Shown piece by piece: positions 1 to 11,350 of a stretch of DNA of 64,000 bases. Every line of letters starts with the position of its first letter. Within the stretch, counting starts at the first letter, position 1. The position numbers were made by a program, and so were the translations under genes. The DNA comes from Archegozetes longisetosus (Eukaryota > Arthropoda > Arachnida > Sarcoptiformes > Trhypochthoniidae): contig JAEMBT020000004.1 in the NCBI GenBank assembly GCA_018873245.2, positions 1-64,000 on the forward strand. The letters run 5' to 3'. The notes under the pieces are model-generated. The model worked only from the letters and a program-made list of their open reading frames with translations. It did not search any database and had not been told where the DNA came from.

Positions 1-2428
1 TACTATTTTCACAGACAGAAGTCACAAATGTAATTGAATCTCAAAGAAATTCTAAATCTCCGGGTCTTGACGGCTTCACAGCTGATATCATCAAAAAATT
101 CAATTCCATTAATCCAGAATTTCTGACCGAAGTATTTAACAAGTGCTTGAATTTTGGCTTATTTCCAGACGTATGGAAAATAAGTGTTGTGAAGATCATC
201 AAAAAACCTAATAAAAGCGATTATTCGAGTGCTAAGGCTTATAGACCCAAAAGTTTGTTATCAGTTTTTGCGAAGGCTTTAGAAAAACTCTTAATAAATA
301 GAATTTCATTTTATTTAATATCTAATAAATTATTAAATGAGAATCAGTTTGGCTTTACGGCTCAGAGGTCAACTATTGATGCCATCAACAGATCAGTGAA
401 TTTCGTAAAGAAAACTTTTCAAACAAAAGGTTATGCATTATTAATAGCTTTAGATATCTCTGGAGCTTTTGACAACGTATTTTGGCCGATAATTCTTGAT
501 AACCTTCGAAAATTCAAATGTCCTCAAAATCTATATTATCTGACGAAATCATACTTCACAGACAGAATTGCGAAACTCTGGTTTCAAAACTCTGAAATTT
601 ATAAACGCCTAACTAAAGGCTGTCCCCAAGGCAGCGCGTGTGGGCCCGTTTTTTGGGAATTATTATTGATTCAATGCTGAATTTAGAACTCCCGGCGAAC
701 ACTTGCGTACAGGCTTTTGCAGACGACACACTCTTATTGATCTCAAGCTCAACAATAACAGAATTGGAACTTCAGGCTAATGAAGCTCTCGAAATGCTTA
801 ATCAATGGTCTATCAAAAATAAACTGGAATTCAACCCAGCGAAAACAACTTCAGTTTTATTCACAAAAAACATAAAATTCTCAAAACCTAAACTAATATT
901 GAATGGACACGTACTTCAAATATCCAATTCAATGTTATATCTCGGGATCCACATAGATTCGAAACTGAATTGGAAAATACACTTAAATCAACTCAAGACC
1001 AAAGCGATGCAACTAATTATGAGTCTCAGCAGTTTAGCGAAAAAGAAGTTCGGACTTAATAGTAAAGCACTTGAAGTTATTTATAAAGGAGCGGTTATTC
1101 CGATCCTCTCATATGGTGTTGCGATTTGGGGTGAAGTGATTGATAGGAAGTATAATACTTTAATATTGGAAATAATACACAGACTCGTCGCTTTGAGACT
1201 CTGTTACGCATACAAAACCGTGTCTACTGAAGCCTTGAACATCATTTGCAATTTGATGCCAATAAATTTGAGACTTAAACAGTTGGCAATGGAATATCAA
1301 ATCAAGAAAGACTTTAATTCAGACTTAATTAATAATTACTTGAATCTTAACATAGATATTGAAAGAATTTCGAGACCAATGAATCGTTATCTTCTGCCAC
1401 ATCCAGGAACAGTCAAACAAATACAAATTGTAGATAACTCTTTAGATCTTCTTAGTATTTTTACGAGTGGTTATAAAAGCCGAACTTCAGTAGGCTTTGG
1501 GTTTTGTGCAATGCTTGGATCAAATCCTATTAGGAAAGCAAAATTTAAGTTATCAGTATATTGTACTCGTTTTCAATCAGAACTTCATTCAATATTAATG
1601 GCTTTGAAGTTCCTAAAGAGCTACAGAAATACAATTAATTCTTTTACATTATATGGAAACCCACCAGCAATACGAGCTCTAATGAATTATAATTCAATCA
1701 CAGAACTGGTACAACAAGTTTTGAGTGAAATTCGTAATATAGAAAGTGATGGAAAGAGTGTTCGGTTCTCATTTAACAAAATGAATGACAAAAGTGGAGT
1801 TTCAGCGGCAAAGGAATTGTCTAAAGCAGGTTCGATCTGTCATCGCTCAATAGACTACGACTCGATACCATTTTCATATATAAGAAAATCATTACACGAA
1901 AAATATATGAATATATGGAATAATAAATGGATAAAATCATCAAAAGGAGATCTGACAAGAGAGTTCTTTCCAACAGTAGAACATAGAATTAAAGCGAAAA
2001 AGTATTTTGTCCCTAACTTTGAGTTAACTCAATTTATTTCGAATCATGGTAAGTTTAAAAATTATTTATTCAGGTTCAAGCTTAGAAGTGATAAAAATTG
2101 TGATCGTTGTGGAGCTTCAGTAGAGGATGTTAAGCATATAATTTTTGATTGTCCTGAATTCGATGAACAAAGAAATGAAGTGAAACTCAGATGCGCAGAA
2201 AATAGAATGCCATGGCCATGTGATCTGCAGTGCTTAATTACCTATGAAATTTTTACACAATTTTCAAATTTTTGTAAATTGATTTTATAAGATTAATTTA
2301 AATTTGTAATAATGTTATAAATCAAATTTCATTTTGTCAATATTATTTTACAATGTAAAAATTCAGTTTAGGGCCGTATTATATTAGTGGGGTAGGGCCC
2401 AAATAATAAAGTTTTTCTAAAAAAAAAA
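1..2428 (+). mobile_element. LINE copy 1: R1/TRAS-like non-LTR retrotransposon, 5' end outside window
   Basis: Reverse transcriptase open from the left edge in one frame to about base 660, then in a second frame from 638 to 2290. Visible RT motifs are the SPGLDG block (near 60-75), YRP (240), LDISGAFD (about 450), GCPQGSACGP (620-650) and FADDT (715-730). The frame slips once in the T-run near 650-660. After RT comes an RNase H-like region (about 1450-1850) that keeps the FQSE glutamate but has Ser and Gly where the first two catalytic Asp are expected, then a CX2CX8HX4C finger (2098-2152) typical of I/R1/Jockey-group ORF2 C-termini. The 3' UTR has AATAAA at 2404-2409 and ends in A10 at 2419-2428, followed directly by CCTAA repeats. 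Cut off at the left, frameshifted, RNase H decayed: dead. The clade is my inference from motif spelling and the telomere-repeat junction. Confidence 0.88.
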
Positions 2429-2444
2429 CCTAACCTAACCTAAC
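2429..2444 (+). repeat. Telomere-type CCTAA repeats between two LINEs
   Basis: Just over three CCTAA units directly follow the poly(A) of LINE copy 1 and are directly followed by the 5'-truncated start of LINE copy 2. TTAGG/CCTAA is the ancestral arthropod telomere repeat. TRAS and SART LINEs are known to insert into it, which would explain the layout. Confidence 0.85.
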
Positions 2445-4860
2445 GGCAGACATAATAAAATTTCTGCATAATATAGATCAATAATTTTATCCGATATTTA
2501 TAATAAATGCCTCCAATTGTCAACGTTCCCAGATCTCTAGAAGACTTCAATCGTTAAAGTGATACCAAAGTCTGGTAAATCTGATTTTACGGATCCCAAC
2601 AACTACCGACCAATTAGTTTATTGCTAGTAATGGCAAAAATTTTTGAAAAACTTATGATCAACAGAGTAGCTCACTATTTAAAGATCAATTCATTAATAA
2701 ATGAAAAACAGTTCGGTTTTAAACCTCAAAGATCTGAAACCGCACTACATACACTCAAAAAGTTTATATTAACTACATTTGAAAAGAAGTCTTTTGCGTT
2801 ATTCGTGTCCCTAGACATCAGTGGCGCTTTCAACCATTGTTGGCGGCCTTAGATACTATATCAACTTAGACTGAAAAAATGCCGAAATAACATATATAGG
2901 CTGATTGAATCAAATTTTTTAAACCGAATCGCAAAACTATGGTATCTTAATTTGGAAGTAGACAGATATCTGGATCTAGGATACCCTCAGAGAAGCGCCT
3001 CGGGCCCCTGGTTCTGGAACATCTGTTACGACGACATTTTCGATTTATCAGAACCAAACGCAACAATCATTAGTTTTGCCGACGATACTATCCTCATGGT
3101 CAGATCTAAGGAAATTAAAGAATTGGAGATAATTGTTAACCAAAAATTATATCAAATCTATGAGTGGGGCGAAAACAACAAACTGACGTTGAGAAAACAA
3201 GCTGTGTTTTATTCACTAATAAGATCAAATTCATTTAACCGAAAATTATTTTTGGAGGCCAGGCGCTAGATATCAAAAATTCATCTAAATATTTAGGATT
3301 GAAAATAGACTCTAAATTGATATTTCGTGAACATATCACAGATGTATATACCAAAGCTCTCCAAACAATTAATAACGTCTTGAGATTCGCTAAAAATAAC
3401 TATGGAATGAGCTCAAACGCTATCGAAACAATATATAAGGGGCGATACTCCCCCTCATAGCCCATGGATGTTCGGTATGGGCCAATGCTATAGGCAGACA
3501 ATACGTAATGGAAAAGCTAAGTAGACTTCAAAGATTGGTTGCCATTCGGACAATTAAGGCGTATCGCACAGTATCGACAGATGCAGCTAATGTATTAGCA
3601 AACTATATCCCAATTGATCTCTACCTCAAGTCAAAGGTAATTGAATATTACGCTAAACATAATATCAGTAACAATTTAACAGTAGAGTACTTTAATAATT
3701 CAAATATAACGTTGGAAAATATTCAAAGACCATTAGACGTCAGAACGCTTAGACATCCCTCACAAAGAGATTGCATAACCTTTGTGGGTGACTCTGATAG
3801 TAGCGCGAAAATATATGTATATGCCCTCAAAATAAATCACAAAACTGGTACTGCATATCGATCGTTTGTAAACAATGTATTGTATAAATATAAAGTTTAA
3901 AATGGCTGACTATTGCACTATATTTCAATCAGAGCTCTACACAATAGCAGAAGCTATTAATCAAATAATTAAGGACAAGGTTTGCATAATTTAACCATTT
4001 TTTTTGTAAATAAATCAATGATCAAAGCTCTGCAAACCCCCGATTTAACGAATAAATTAATAAATAATATTAGGTCAAACCATAAGTAATTGTAAACTTT
4101 TTCATAATAAAACATGAAAAAGTTTACAACTACTTATGGTTTATCCTAATATATATAAAAGTTATTTTGAAGAAAAAGCTATTAAAATAGAAATAACAAT
4201 GGAATGTGTTAACAGACAAAACGCTTTTATTACGCAAACTAAAAATGCAGCCATATCTGCCGCTAGCTCCCACAACAGAATATCATTAGCTTTTACATCT
4301 ATGTCATATAACAAAAGACTTATATTTGAGAATAACATTGAAATATGGAATCGACGATGGTAGGAGTCAGATAAAGGAAAGACGACTAAACTATTTTTTG
4401 AGACAATAAGAGACCGGATTGCAGTCAAAAAGCACTTTACTACTGATTATTGTATAACACAAGCCATAAGCGGACACAACAGTTACTAATGAATACTTGT
4501 ACAAATTCACAAGGAGTTTAACACCATACTGCACATCCTATCCGGCAGAAGTGGAAACGTTAGAGCTCCGGATCTACCAATGCGTGAGATATAAAGAGGA
4601 ACGGGAGAACTTCGTAGAATCTATTGAAGAAAGCGGAAATACATGGCCAATCGAGTTGAAAAATATTATAAAATTGTGATATTTCCTCAAATTGAAATAT
4701 TACTGTAATCAAATTTTCAAATAATTATTCATTTTACAATTTTTATGTAATATTAACAACCATATAAAATTTATTTAGCTAAAGTGTTTAAATTAAAAAT
4801 TTGTACAAGTAGCCCCCCTATAATATTCCGGGGTAGGGGGAAAGAATAAATCTTTAAAAA
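2445..4860 (+). mobile_element. LINE copy 2: same family, 5'-truncated, heavily mutated
   Basis: Homologous to copy 1 in the same order. It begins abruptly inside the RT N-terminal region (ADIIKF, about 2447, matching copy 1 near base 85). It has YRPISLL (about 2600), LDISGAF (2810-2830), a damaged GYPQRSASGP block (2965-3010), FADDT (3075-3090), the C-terminal domain (3508-3900) and an RNase H remnant (4000-4360). The reading frame is broken by several stops and shifts, with open pieces at 2559-2852, 2952-3269, 3508-3900, 4136-4363 and 4497-4679. The 3' UTR is alignable with that of copy 1, including AATAAA near 4845, and ends in a short A tract followed by CCTAAC. A 39-nt-arm palindrome lies in the RNase H region. 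Confidence 0.85.
4067..4152. repeat. Long palindrome inside LINE copy 2
   Basis: Inverted arms 4067-4105 and 4114-4152 (39 nt each, about three mismatches) flank an 8-nt loop, AATAAAAC. It lies between LINE segments that match copy 1 on both sides, so it is an added or rearranged segment in the RNase H region. It could be a tiny foldback insertion or a local inverted duplication. Confidence 0.8.
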
Positions 4861-4892
4861 ACCTAACATAACAAAACATAGGTTAGGTTATG
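4861..4892 (+). repeat. Degenerate CCTAA/TTAGG tract after LINE copy 2
   Basis: The A tract of LINE copy 2 runs into CCTAACATAAC and then GGTTAGGTTA, a degenerate telomere-type tract at the same place relative to the 3' end as in copy 1. Confidence 0.6.
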
Positions 4893-5183
4893 CCTGGTCA
4901 GCTTAGACCAGGCCAACTTAGGTTTGGCTTGGTTAGCTCCTGTTAGGATTACTAGACCCTTATAATTTATTTTAGGTTTTTTGGCCTTATCTATGGAACC
5001 AAGGATTTCCGCGCAATATGCCCTATATATTCGTGAAGGGGCCACCTTACGCTATCGATTGATGGTACTTTCATCTGGATCAGGTGGCGTCCATATTCTA
5101 TACATTTTCCTAATTTTTTATTGTGTTAAAATTGATAAATTAAACTTTATTCTTATTCTGTTTATGTTTCTAAGCCGCATATA

Positions 5184-6830
5184 CAGTATGTGACAAAATT
5201 GTTTTGATAAACGCATACCAAAAGTCTAAGTTTAATATATCATTTTTATTATAAAATTAATAAAAATATATATATGTCATTTTGGAGCGCTGTATTTGAA
5301 AATTCAAATGCGACGCATTAAAATATTTTCTTTATTGCTATAAGAACGAAATTAAGACGCATTTGAGTCAATACCTAAAAATTATTGGACAAAATTGTTT
5401 TGATATCGCGCTTCGCATTAAGTTGACCATAATTTCCAGTAGCTTTTGTTGTTTATTTAATAATTTATAGTTTTTAACTAACAATACATTTATTGCAGAG
5501 TTTAAATATATAATTAGAATTAATTGCAATTATGTTTATCGCGAGAAAAGAAATATCTAACGACTTGCGTCAAGTAATTGTAAAACTGCGTTTAGAAAAG
5601 GGATTACCATTTAGTGAGATCCATGACTTGACAGGAGTTATCCCGCAAACTGCTCATAAGATTGTAGAGAAGTATAAACGATTCAAATCTGTTGTTAACC
5701 GCGAAGGAAGGGGCCGGAAAAAAATATTAACAAAGAGCAACACATTATCAAACGAATGGTTATCAAAAACCGGCGGATCAGTTCAGTAAAAGTTGCCGAT
5801 GAATTTAATAACTTATACCATAAGAAAGTTAGTCCTAAAACTATTATCAGGACTGTAAAACAATTTGAAATAAACCGTCGAATTGCTCGAAAAAAAACCA
5901 TATATTAATTCACGCAATCGTAAGAAACGAGTGGAGTTTGCCAACAAATATCTTTCTAAGGATGATACTTTCTGGAACCGTGTTTTATGGTCCGATGATA
6001 GTAAATTTAACTTATTTGGGTTAGATGGACGCATAAAAGTCTGGAGAAAAGTTGGTGAGGAGCTAAACGAAGACTGTTTACAGCCAACTATAAAACACGG
6101 CGGTGGATCAGTTTGTGTCTGGGGCTGTATGTCCTCCAGTGGGACTGGAAATCTGGTCTTTATTGAAGAAATGATGGACAGATATCTTTATGTTGATATT
6201 CTGAGCAAAAATCTTAAGCAGTCTGCGAATAAACTTAAAATCGGACGCACTTTTATTTTCCAACAAGACTGCGATCCGAAACATACCTCCAAATTAGCTA
6301 AAAAATTCTTTGAAGATAACGATATCTCGCTATTGGATTGGCCGCCACAGAGTCCGGATCTTAACGTTATTGAGCAATTATGGGAGTATGTGGACACAAA
6401 TATTCGGGAATATGATATTTCGAACACAAGCCAGTTAAAAAGCGCTATTCTGAAGGTATGGCAGAATATTCCTCCCGAACTGACTAAAAAGTTGGTGAAA
6501 TCAGTGCCGAAACGTATTCAAGCGGTTCTATAACGAAATGGCGGTCCAACAAAATATTAGTCATTTATCTCTCTGTAGTAATTTAATTGCAAAAAACTTA
6601 AATCTTTCTCATCAAAACATTTTTGTCCACAAAATTCTAACCTTCTCTTAACTATAATTAATTTATAATATGTTAATAATGAAATTATTTAATTCTGATA
6701 ATAATATTCAAAAGAGTATTATTTGGCGTTAATTTGATTTAAGTTTCACATCTTTTCATTAATTAATTAAAAAGTTCTAATCAAAATGGTATTAAACTAC
6801 TATTTATCAAAACAATTTTGTCACATACTG
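5184..6830 (+). mobile_element. Tc1-family (DD34E) DNA transposon with IR/DR termini
   Basis: Flanked by TA on both sides (5182-5183 and 6831-6832). The outer inverted repeat begins CAGTATGTGACAAAATTG and is nearly perfect over about 28 bp. A second copy of the core ACAAAATTGTTTTGAT lies inside each end (5385-5405 and, inverted, 6610-6630), giving two direct repeats per arm. This is the IR/DR layout known from Sleeping Beauty, Minos, S and Paris elements. Inside is one transposase gene with two compensating frame breaks. Length 1,647 bp, usual for Tc1. Confidence 0.92.
5532..6533 (+). pseudogene. Tc1-like transposase with two compensating frameshifts
   Basis: The N-terminal paired-type HTH (from MFIARKEISN) is in one frame. 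Near 5718, at an A7 run, the sense frame shifts so that the second HTH (VKVADEFNNLYHKKVSPKTI) is read in another frame. Near 5889, at an A8 run, it shifts back to the original frame for the catalytic domain. Catalytic residues are visible: Asp in WSDDSKF, Asp in FQQD, and Glu in PDLNVIE with exactly 34 residues between the second and third, i.e. DD34E. The C-terminus is complete (stop at 6531-6533). Without the two homopolymer indels the product would be about 330 aa, normal for Tc1 transposases. The breaks could be real decay or read errors in A-runs. Confidence 0.88.
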
Positions 6831-6832
6831 TA

Positions 6833-7136
6833 TATTCTCAAATGTGTTTTGACGTTAAAATTTTCTAGCTCACTTATATGAAGAGGATTTTATTTCAAGA
6901 GTTTCTATGATAAATTATTTAATATTATTACAAATATCTCATAAACAAAATACTGAAAGATGATCTATTTAATTATAGAATTATTAATTTGATATGATTA
7001 TTTACTTATTAAACATCAAAGTTTAATACTAGTACAGCTTATTCTAAACGTCATGTCTATGATAATTTTGGTTATTTTCATTTTTTATATTTATGTTGAA
7101 TTCAAAATATATAATGTTTATTCACTTGATAACGTA
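6833..7136. other. Gene-free AT-rich spacer
   Basis: No coding, repeat or hairpin structure recognised between the Tc1 right end and the 3' end of the minus-strand membrane gene. Confidence 0.5.
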
Positions 7137-8714
7137 TTATCTTTGTGTAAGCATTTCCATATAACAGCGTGACTGTATAGTATCTTCATAATTTTCACTT
7201 AATTTAACATCAGAGTAATTAATACCTTCATAAACATCTTTATCATCAATTTCCACTCTATTCTGGTCCTTATTTTTAAGGGAGAATTTCAAGTAAATAA
7301 TTGCCGATACTAATATAACTATAAATATCGACACTACTGTAATAATAATAAAAGTGGAAATTGAGATATTTCCTCTAGTTTCATTCGAATTTTTATCTTT
7401 AGAATCAGACTTCAATCTGATTCCAATCTTAGATGGATCATAATCAATACGTATCGGATCTATATTTTTAATAAAGCATTTTTGCTCACTTGGAACAAAA
7501 TTAGCAGCAGTACATTTCGGATGAATGCTACAAATATCTTTGCATTGATTTTCATTAATGTTATCAATAATAGCAATATCATTGCCGTAATAACTTTCTC
7601 CACGTTCACTAATGAGTTCTCTATAATTATTCGATATAACTCTTCGTTCACGATTTCTGCCCACATTGAAATCTCCATTGTATTTACCCCAACATTGTGT
7701 ACCATCCGAAGAAATTACAATGAATTTGCATTTATTATCGGTTAAACAACGCTCTTTACATTGTTTTTCGTTGGATCTTTGATAGAAACCATCTGAACCC
7801 GCGAAATCAATTCCATCCAAAGAGTGCCAGATAATTGAAGGGATATACCTACATGAACTAATGGAAGTAGCTTTACTATCGAAACTACTTGTTTTTAAAT
7901 TTGAATTTGCTAAGATTGAATTGAATATTATGCATTCCCTATCTTTTTCTCTTAATCCAATCCTAGATGGATCATAATGAATACGTATCGGATCCATATT
8001 TTTAATAAAGCATTTTTGCTCACTCGGAAGAAAATTAGCAGCAGTACATTTCGGATGAATGCTACAAATATCTTTGCATTGATTTTCATTAATGTTATCA
8101 ATAATAGCAATATCATTGCCGTAATAACTTTCTCCACGTTCACTAATGAACTCTCTATAATTATTCGATATAACTCTTCGCTCACGATTTCTGCCCACAT
8201 TGAAATCTCCATTGTATTTACCTCAACATTGTGTACCATCCGAAGAAATTACAATGAATTTGCATTTATTATCGGTTAAACAACGCTCTTTACATTGTTT
8301 TTCGTTGGATCTTTGATAGAAACCATCTGAACCAGCAAAATCAATTCCATCCAAAGAATACCAGACAACTTGAGCGAGATTGGCACACAAACTAATGGAA
8401 GTGGCTTGATCGTCAAAACTACTTATTTTTAAATCGAAATGGTCAGCACCACCTTGATCAGGAGATATTTTCACATGACTACCACTACAATCATTTTTTT
8501 TATATAATACGACACATCGACTGTGAGTATTAATAGAACTGATTCTATTATTCCATTCATTATTTAAGTTGTAGCACGTGAAGTTATTTTCAATGCAAAC
8601 ATCAAGTTTGTTACCTTCAAAACCTTTATGTTCAAATACTTCAATACATACACTATTAGCGTTTATAATAAAAAACTGAACTTCAAACAGAATTACAATG
8701 TAAATTATTTTCAT
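7137..8714 (-). CDS. Type I membrane protein with crystallin-like and PAN/apple-like repeats; in-frame TGA
   Basis: Intronless. I start at the Met at 8714 because MKIIYIVILFEVQFFIINANS is a good signal peptide; an upstream Met at 8774 lacks one at its N-terminus. A beta/gamma-crystallin-like domain follows (FEHKGFEGNK, CYNLNNEWNNRISSI, SFDDQATSISLC). Then come two copies of a Cys-rich unit of 178 residues (SDGFYQRSNEKQCKERC, QCWGKY, NENQCKDICSIHPKC), with spacing like PAN/apple adhesion modules. Near the C-terminus are a hydrophobic span (ISTFIIITVVSIFIVILVSA) and an acidic tail with possible Tyr motifs (YEGINYSDV). The copies are nearly identical in DNA, at an offset of 534 bp. Copy 1 has TGA (8225-8223) where copy 2 has TGG (Trp), so the protein would stop at codon 164 of 525. 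Function unknown; a secreted truncated product, an error, or a pseudogene are all possible. Confidence 0.65.
7396..8360 (-). repeat. Recent tandem duplication inside the membrane gene (534-bp unit)
   Basis: Bases about 7930-8360 and 7396-7826 align almost base for base at a constant offset of 534 bp (178 codons), from IDFAGSDGF to the DPSRIG/DPSKIG motif. The roughly 100 bp between them is a more diverged copy of the SSFDDQATSIS segment. In-frame unit length means the duplication extended the protein without breaking it. Confidence 0.88.
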
Positions 8715-8774
8715 TTTTAAGTTAGTTACGACGTGGGTTTTTAAATAGATGCTTTCACTATCAATCAGTTGCAT

Positions 8775-9914
8775 AAAATCATGGATGAAATGTTCCTGGA
8801 CTAGTTTAAAACCATCCTTATATTCACGCGAAACCCTATTTATTGACTCGAATTAGACTTACAGTGGTCCAAAAATAATCATATTTAATTGATAATAATA
8901 TGAATTTTATCAATTCGATATAAATAAGCAAAGAAATTATAATAAAACAAGAACTAGCAGTTTCGTATCAAATTAACTTCATTTGAAACTTGATTCACTT
9001 AATCCAGCATTTTTATATTTCATAGGATTTTCCACAGGATGTAAGCAATTGCAGGATTTCGCGGAAATAGAAAATGTCACATTATTTTCTATAGTCCTAA
9101 ATTATATCTATATTATATGTGTATTCTCATATGCTTTTTATCTCATATAAACATTTTCAGGGATTTCCTCTAGGTCATAATGAAATTTATAATGAAGTTA
9201 TATTGATTGGTGTTATAAGTGATATAGATTCACCGCTTTATAAGTATGGTCTAATCTATAAATATCATACAACTGGTCTTATTCAAAGGCATGAAGATCA
9301 GATTTTTTGTCTTATGCCTCGTTTCTAATCTGATCTTCGTTTTCTGTATCACTTTAACCCTAGAACAGTATTTCATGGGTCAAAATAACCCAAAGGTCTA
9401 AAAAAACTGTTATAATTATTTAATGCAATTTCCAGTGTTATTAAAACAGATAATATTTTCAAATGAGTATATTTAGATCCTATTAAGCAATAAATTAATT
9501 ATTTACAAATTTTATATTTAAATTGAATCGCTTTTAAAGTTAGTCCTATTTGAGTTTAGGCAATAAACTTGTATAAAAAATTAGTTTTCACTCAAACCTT
9601 AAACTGATTACGTCAACGATGACGACACTAACAGAGTACAAAACACGCTAACTGTTATATACCCTAACCCTTACGATAACATACTTTTTCAAATCAATCG
9701 ATGGGTCAAAAAGACCCTATTTTACTGAAATCGTTAATCAAAATCGTTTTACTGTTTAAAGGTTAAAATTATTTTTTATACTTCTGTAGTGTCGAGATAG
9801 ATAAATTAAACTTTATTTTAATTCTGTCAGTATTTTCAAACTGCTTACAAATTTTTATGAAAATTTAATCGAAGGAAAATTGTCTACAGTCTTTTTTAAT
9901 TTACAGTTTTGTTC
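8775..9914. other. Gene-free AT-rich region
   Basis: No coding capacity recognised. Two short GGGTCAAAA-type segments (about 9376-9394 and 9699-9716) resemble each other. TTAACCCTAGAACAG at about 9353 looks like a piggyBac-type terminus, but no matching inverted partner was found. The upstream region of the minus-strand membrane gene begins here. Confidence 0.4.
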
Positions 9915-9916
9915 TA

Positions 9917-10762
9917 CAGGACACTTCAAAAGGTTTTGCAAGGGAGGCATAGCAAAATCTATAAATGAAAGAAACTCAAAGTAAACTTTATTTTAAGTAT
10001 CATTCTAAATGGAAATAGTACACATGAATTTAATAATTAGTATGCTTTCCATTAGCCGGCAAAATGGGTTTAACTCCATTGGGATAAGAGCGAAGTAAAT
10101 TTTAAATTTATTCAGTGCGATTTCTCTATACCGAAATCGAAGAACCGTTACTGCTGATACTCTTTTGCCTCGCAATTTAAGAATTTCACGAGCAACTTCA
10201 TTACAACTTCTGCGTTGTTGTGTGAAGCTCGCAAAATAATTGCTTGACTTTCTTGAGGCATCACAAGGAGTCTACCTGTGTGGCCATAATCTACGAAACA
10301 TTCACTCTCTGTTTTATGCCACCAATCACTAACCCACCTTATTGATCGCCCAATTTTATCCAAAATCCATTTTCTGCTAATAAAATATGCTCTCGCATCC
10401 ATTGCTTTGCTAGAAGCTACGTACTTAATGCGATCAATTATTCGTTGTTGCTCATTATCATATGTTCCAGCCATTTTGTAACTTGTAAAGGTGAAAAAAC
10501 AAGAATGACGCGTGATCAACAAACGACTAACATGTGATGGGTCAGCAGTGTGAAAACAATCAGTTCTTTATCTTAAAGGCTGCCCTCTTGTAATGAAAAA
10601 TTTAATTTTGCTAATTTAAAGTCAGTAAATTGAATTTTTAAAATGTCTCAATAATGCACATCAATTCCGTTCCAAATAAGGATTATAACAAAATTCATTT
10701 CAGGTTCCTATCATTTTTTATCTTTGCTGTGAGCCCCTTGGAAGACCTTTTGAAATACACTG
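9917..10762 (-). mobile_element. Internally deleted Tc1/mariner-type element
   Basis: TA dinucleotides flank the element (9915-9916 and 10763-10764). The ends are inverted repeats of about 40 bp with mismatches, both starting CAG and sharing TTCAAAAGGT and the internal AGCAAA. Only the N-terminal part of a minus-strand transposase remains inside, so at 846 bp it is a non-autonomous deletion derivative. Confidence 0.8.
10148..10474 (-). pseudogene. Transposase N-terminal HTH fragment
   Basis: Starting at the internal Met of MAGTYDNEQQRIIDRIKYV (preferred over the upstream Met at 10522), the frame runs about 108 residues. It contains an HTH-like segment (KIGRSIRWVSDWWHKT) followed by a basic GRL linker and SQESQAI, the typical start of Tc1/mariner-superfamily transposases. 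The catalytic domain is absent. Family placement rests on the HTH pattern and the surrounding TA-flanked inverted repeats. Confidence 0.6.
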
Positions 10763-10969
10763 TACTATACCTAAACCTGGTGGACTACATTATAAAGTTT
10801 TAGTATGCACAAATCAAAATACAGACAATGCGCAAATTCTTTATTTTCAATTAGTCTAAGTAATAATTTGACACGAAAATTAAATTTCTTAAATACCACA
10901 ACATGGCCTCAATAACTTCTAATTGATGCTAAATTCAGCATTGAACATGATTTGATGCTTTCTAGTCAT

Positions 10970-11290
10970 TGCCAAAGGAGATCCACCAAACTCCATAGTA
11001 AAACTTCAGATAAACCCAACCAGATAAGACCCATATTTATAGATAGTAGACAACATAACTAGTAAAAGTACTCAATTCGGACTTTGATCTAAACACTGGC
11101 TCGAGATATGGGGGTCAAAATTTTAAATAAACTGTCACGATTTTCTAGGGACTCTTTAAAGCTATCTCTGCCGGACCTTTACTAATAATTGTTAAATATC
11201 ATCACTGAAAACAAAAATGTTACTCAAAGTCAAGGTTATTTCAAGGTTAGAGGTAGAAAATTTCTAGATCTTTTTTACTAAAATACAAAT
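10970..11290 (-). repeat. Inverted partner A of a ~300-bp dispersed repeat
   Basis: The reverse complement aligns along its length with 14440-14750, sharing for example ACTAGTTAT, TGTCTACTATCTA and GGTGGATCTC or GGCGGATCTC. The similarity is clearly older than that of the other inverted repeats here. The two copies flank the hAT-rich segment. Confidence 0.65.
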
Positions 11291-11350
11291 GAAAATAGAG
11301 ATTTGTTCATAGTAAGAAGTAAAATTAAAAATAAAATGTGTATGATAAAG

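Noticed and set aside
7460..8279. Several 80-100-codon frames on both strands over the duplicated membrane gene
   Set aside because: Same-position pairs in both repeat copies, explained as shadows of the duplicated coding sequence.
9353..9394. piggyBac-type end TTAACCCTAG
   Set aside because: No inverted partner ending CTAGGGTTAA was found downstream.
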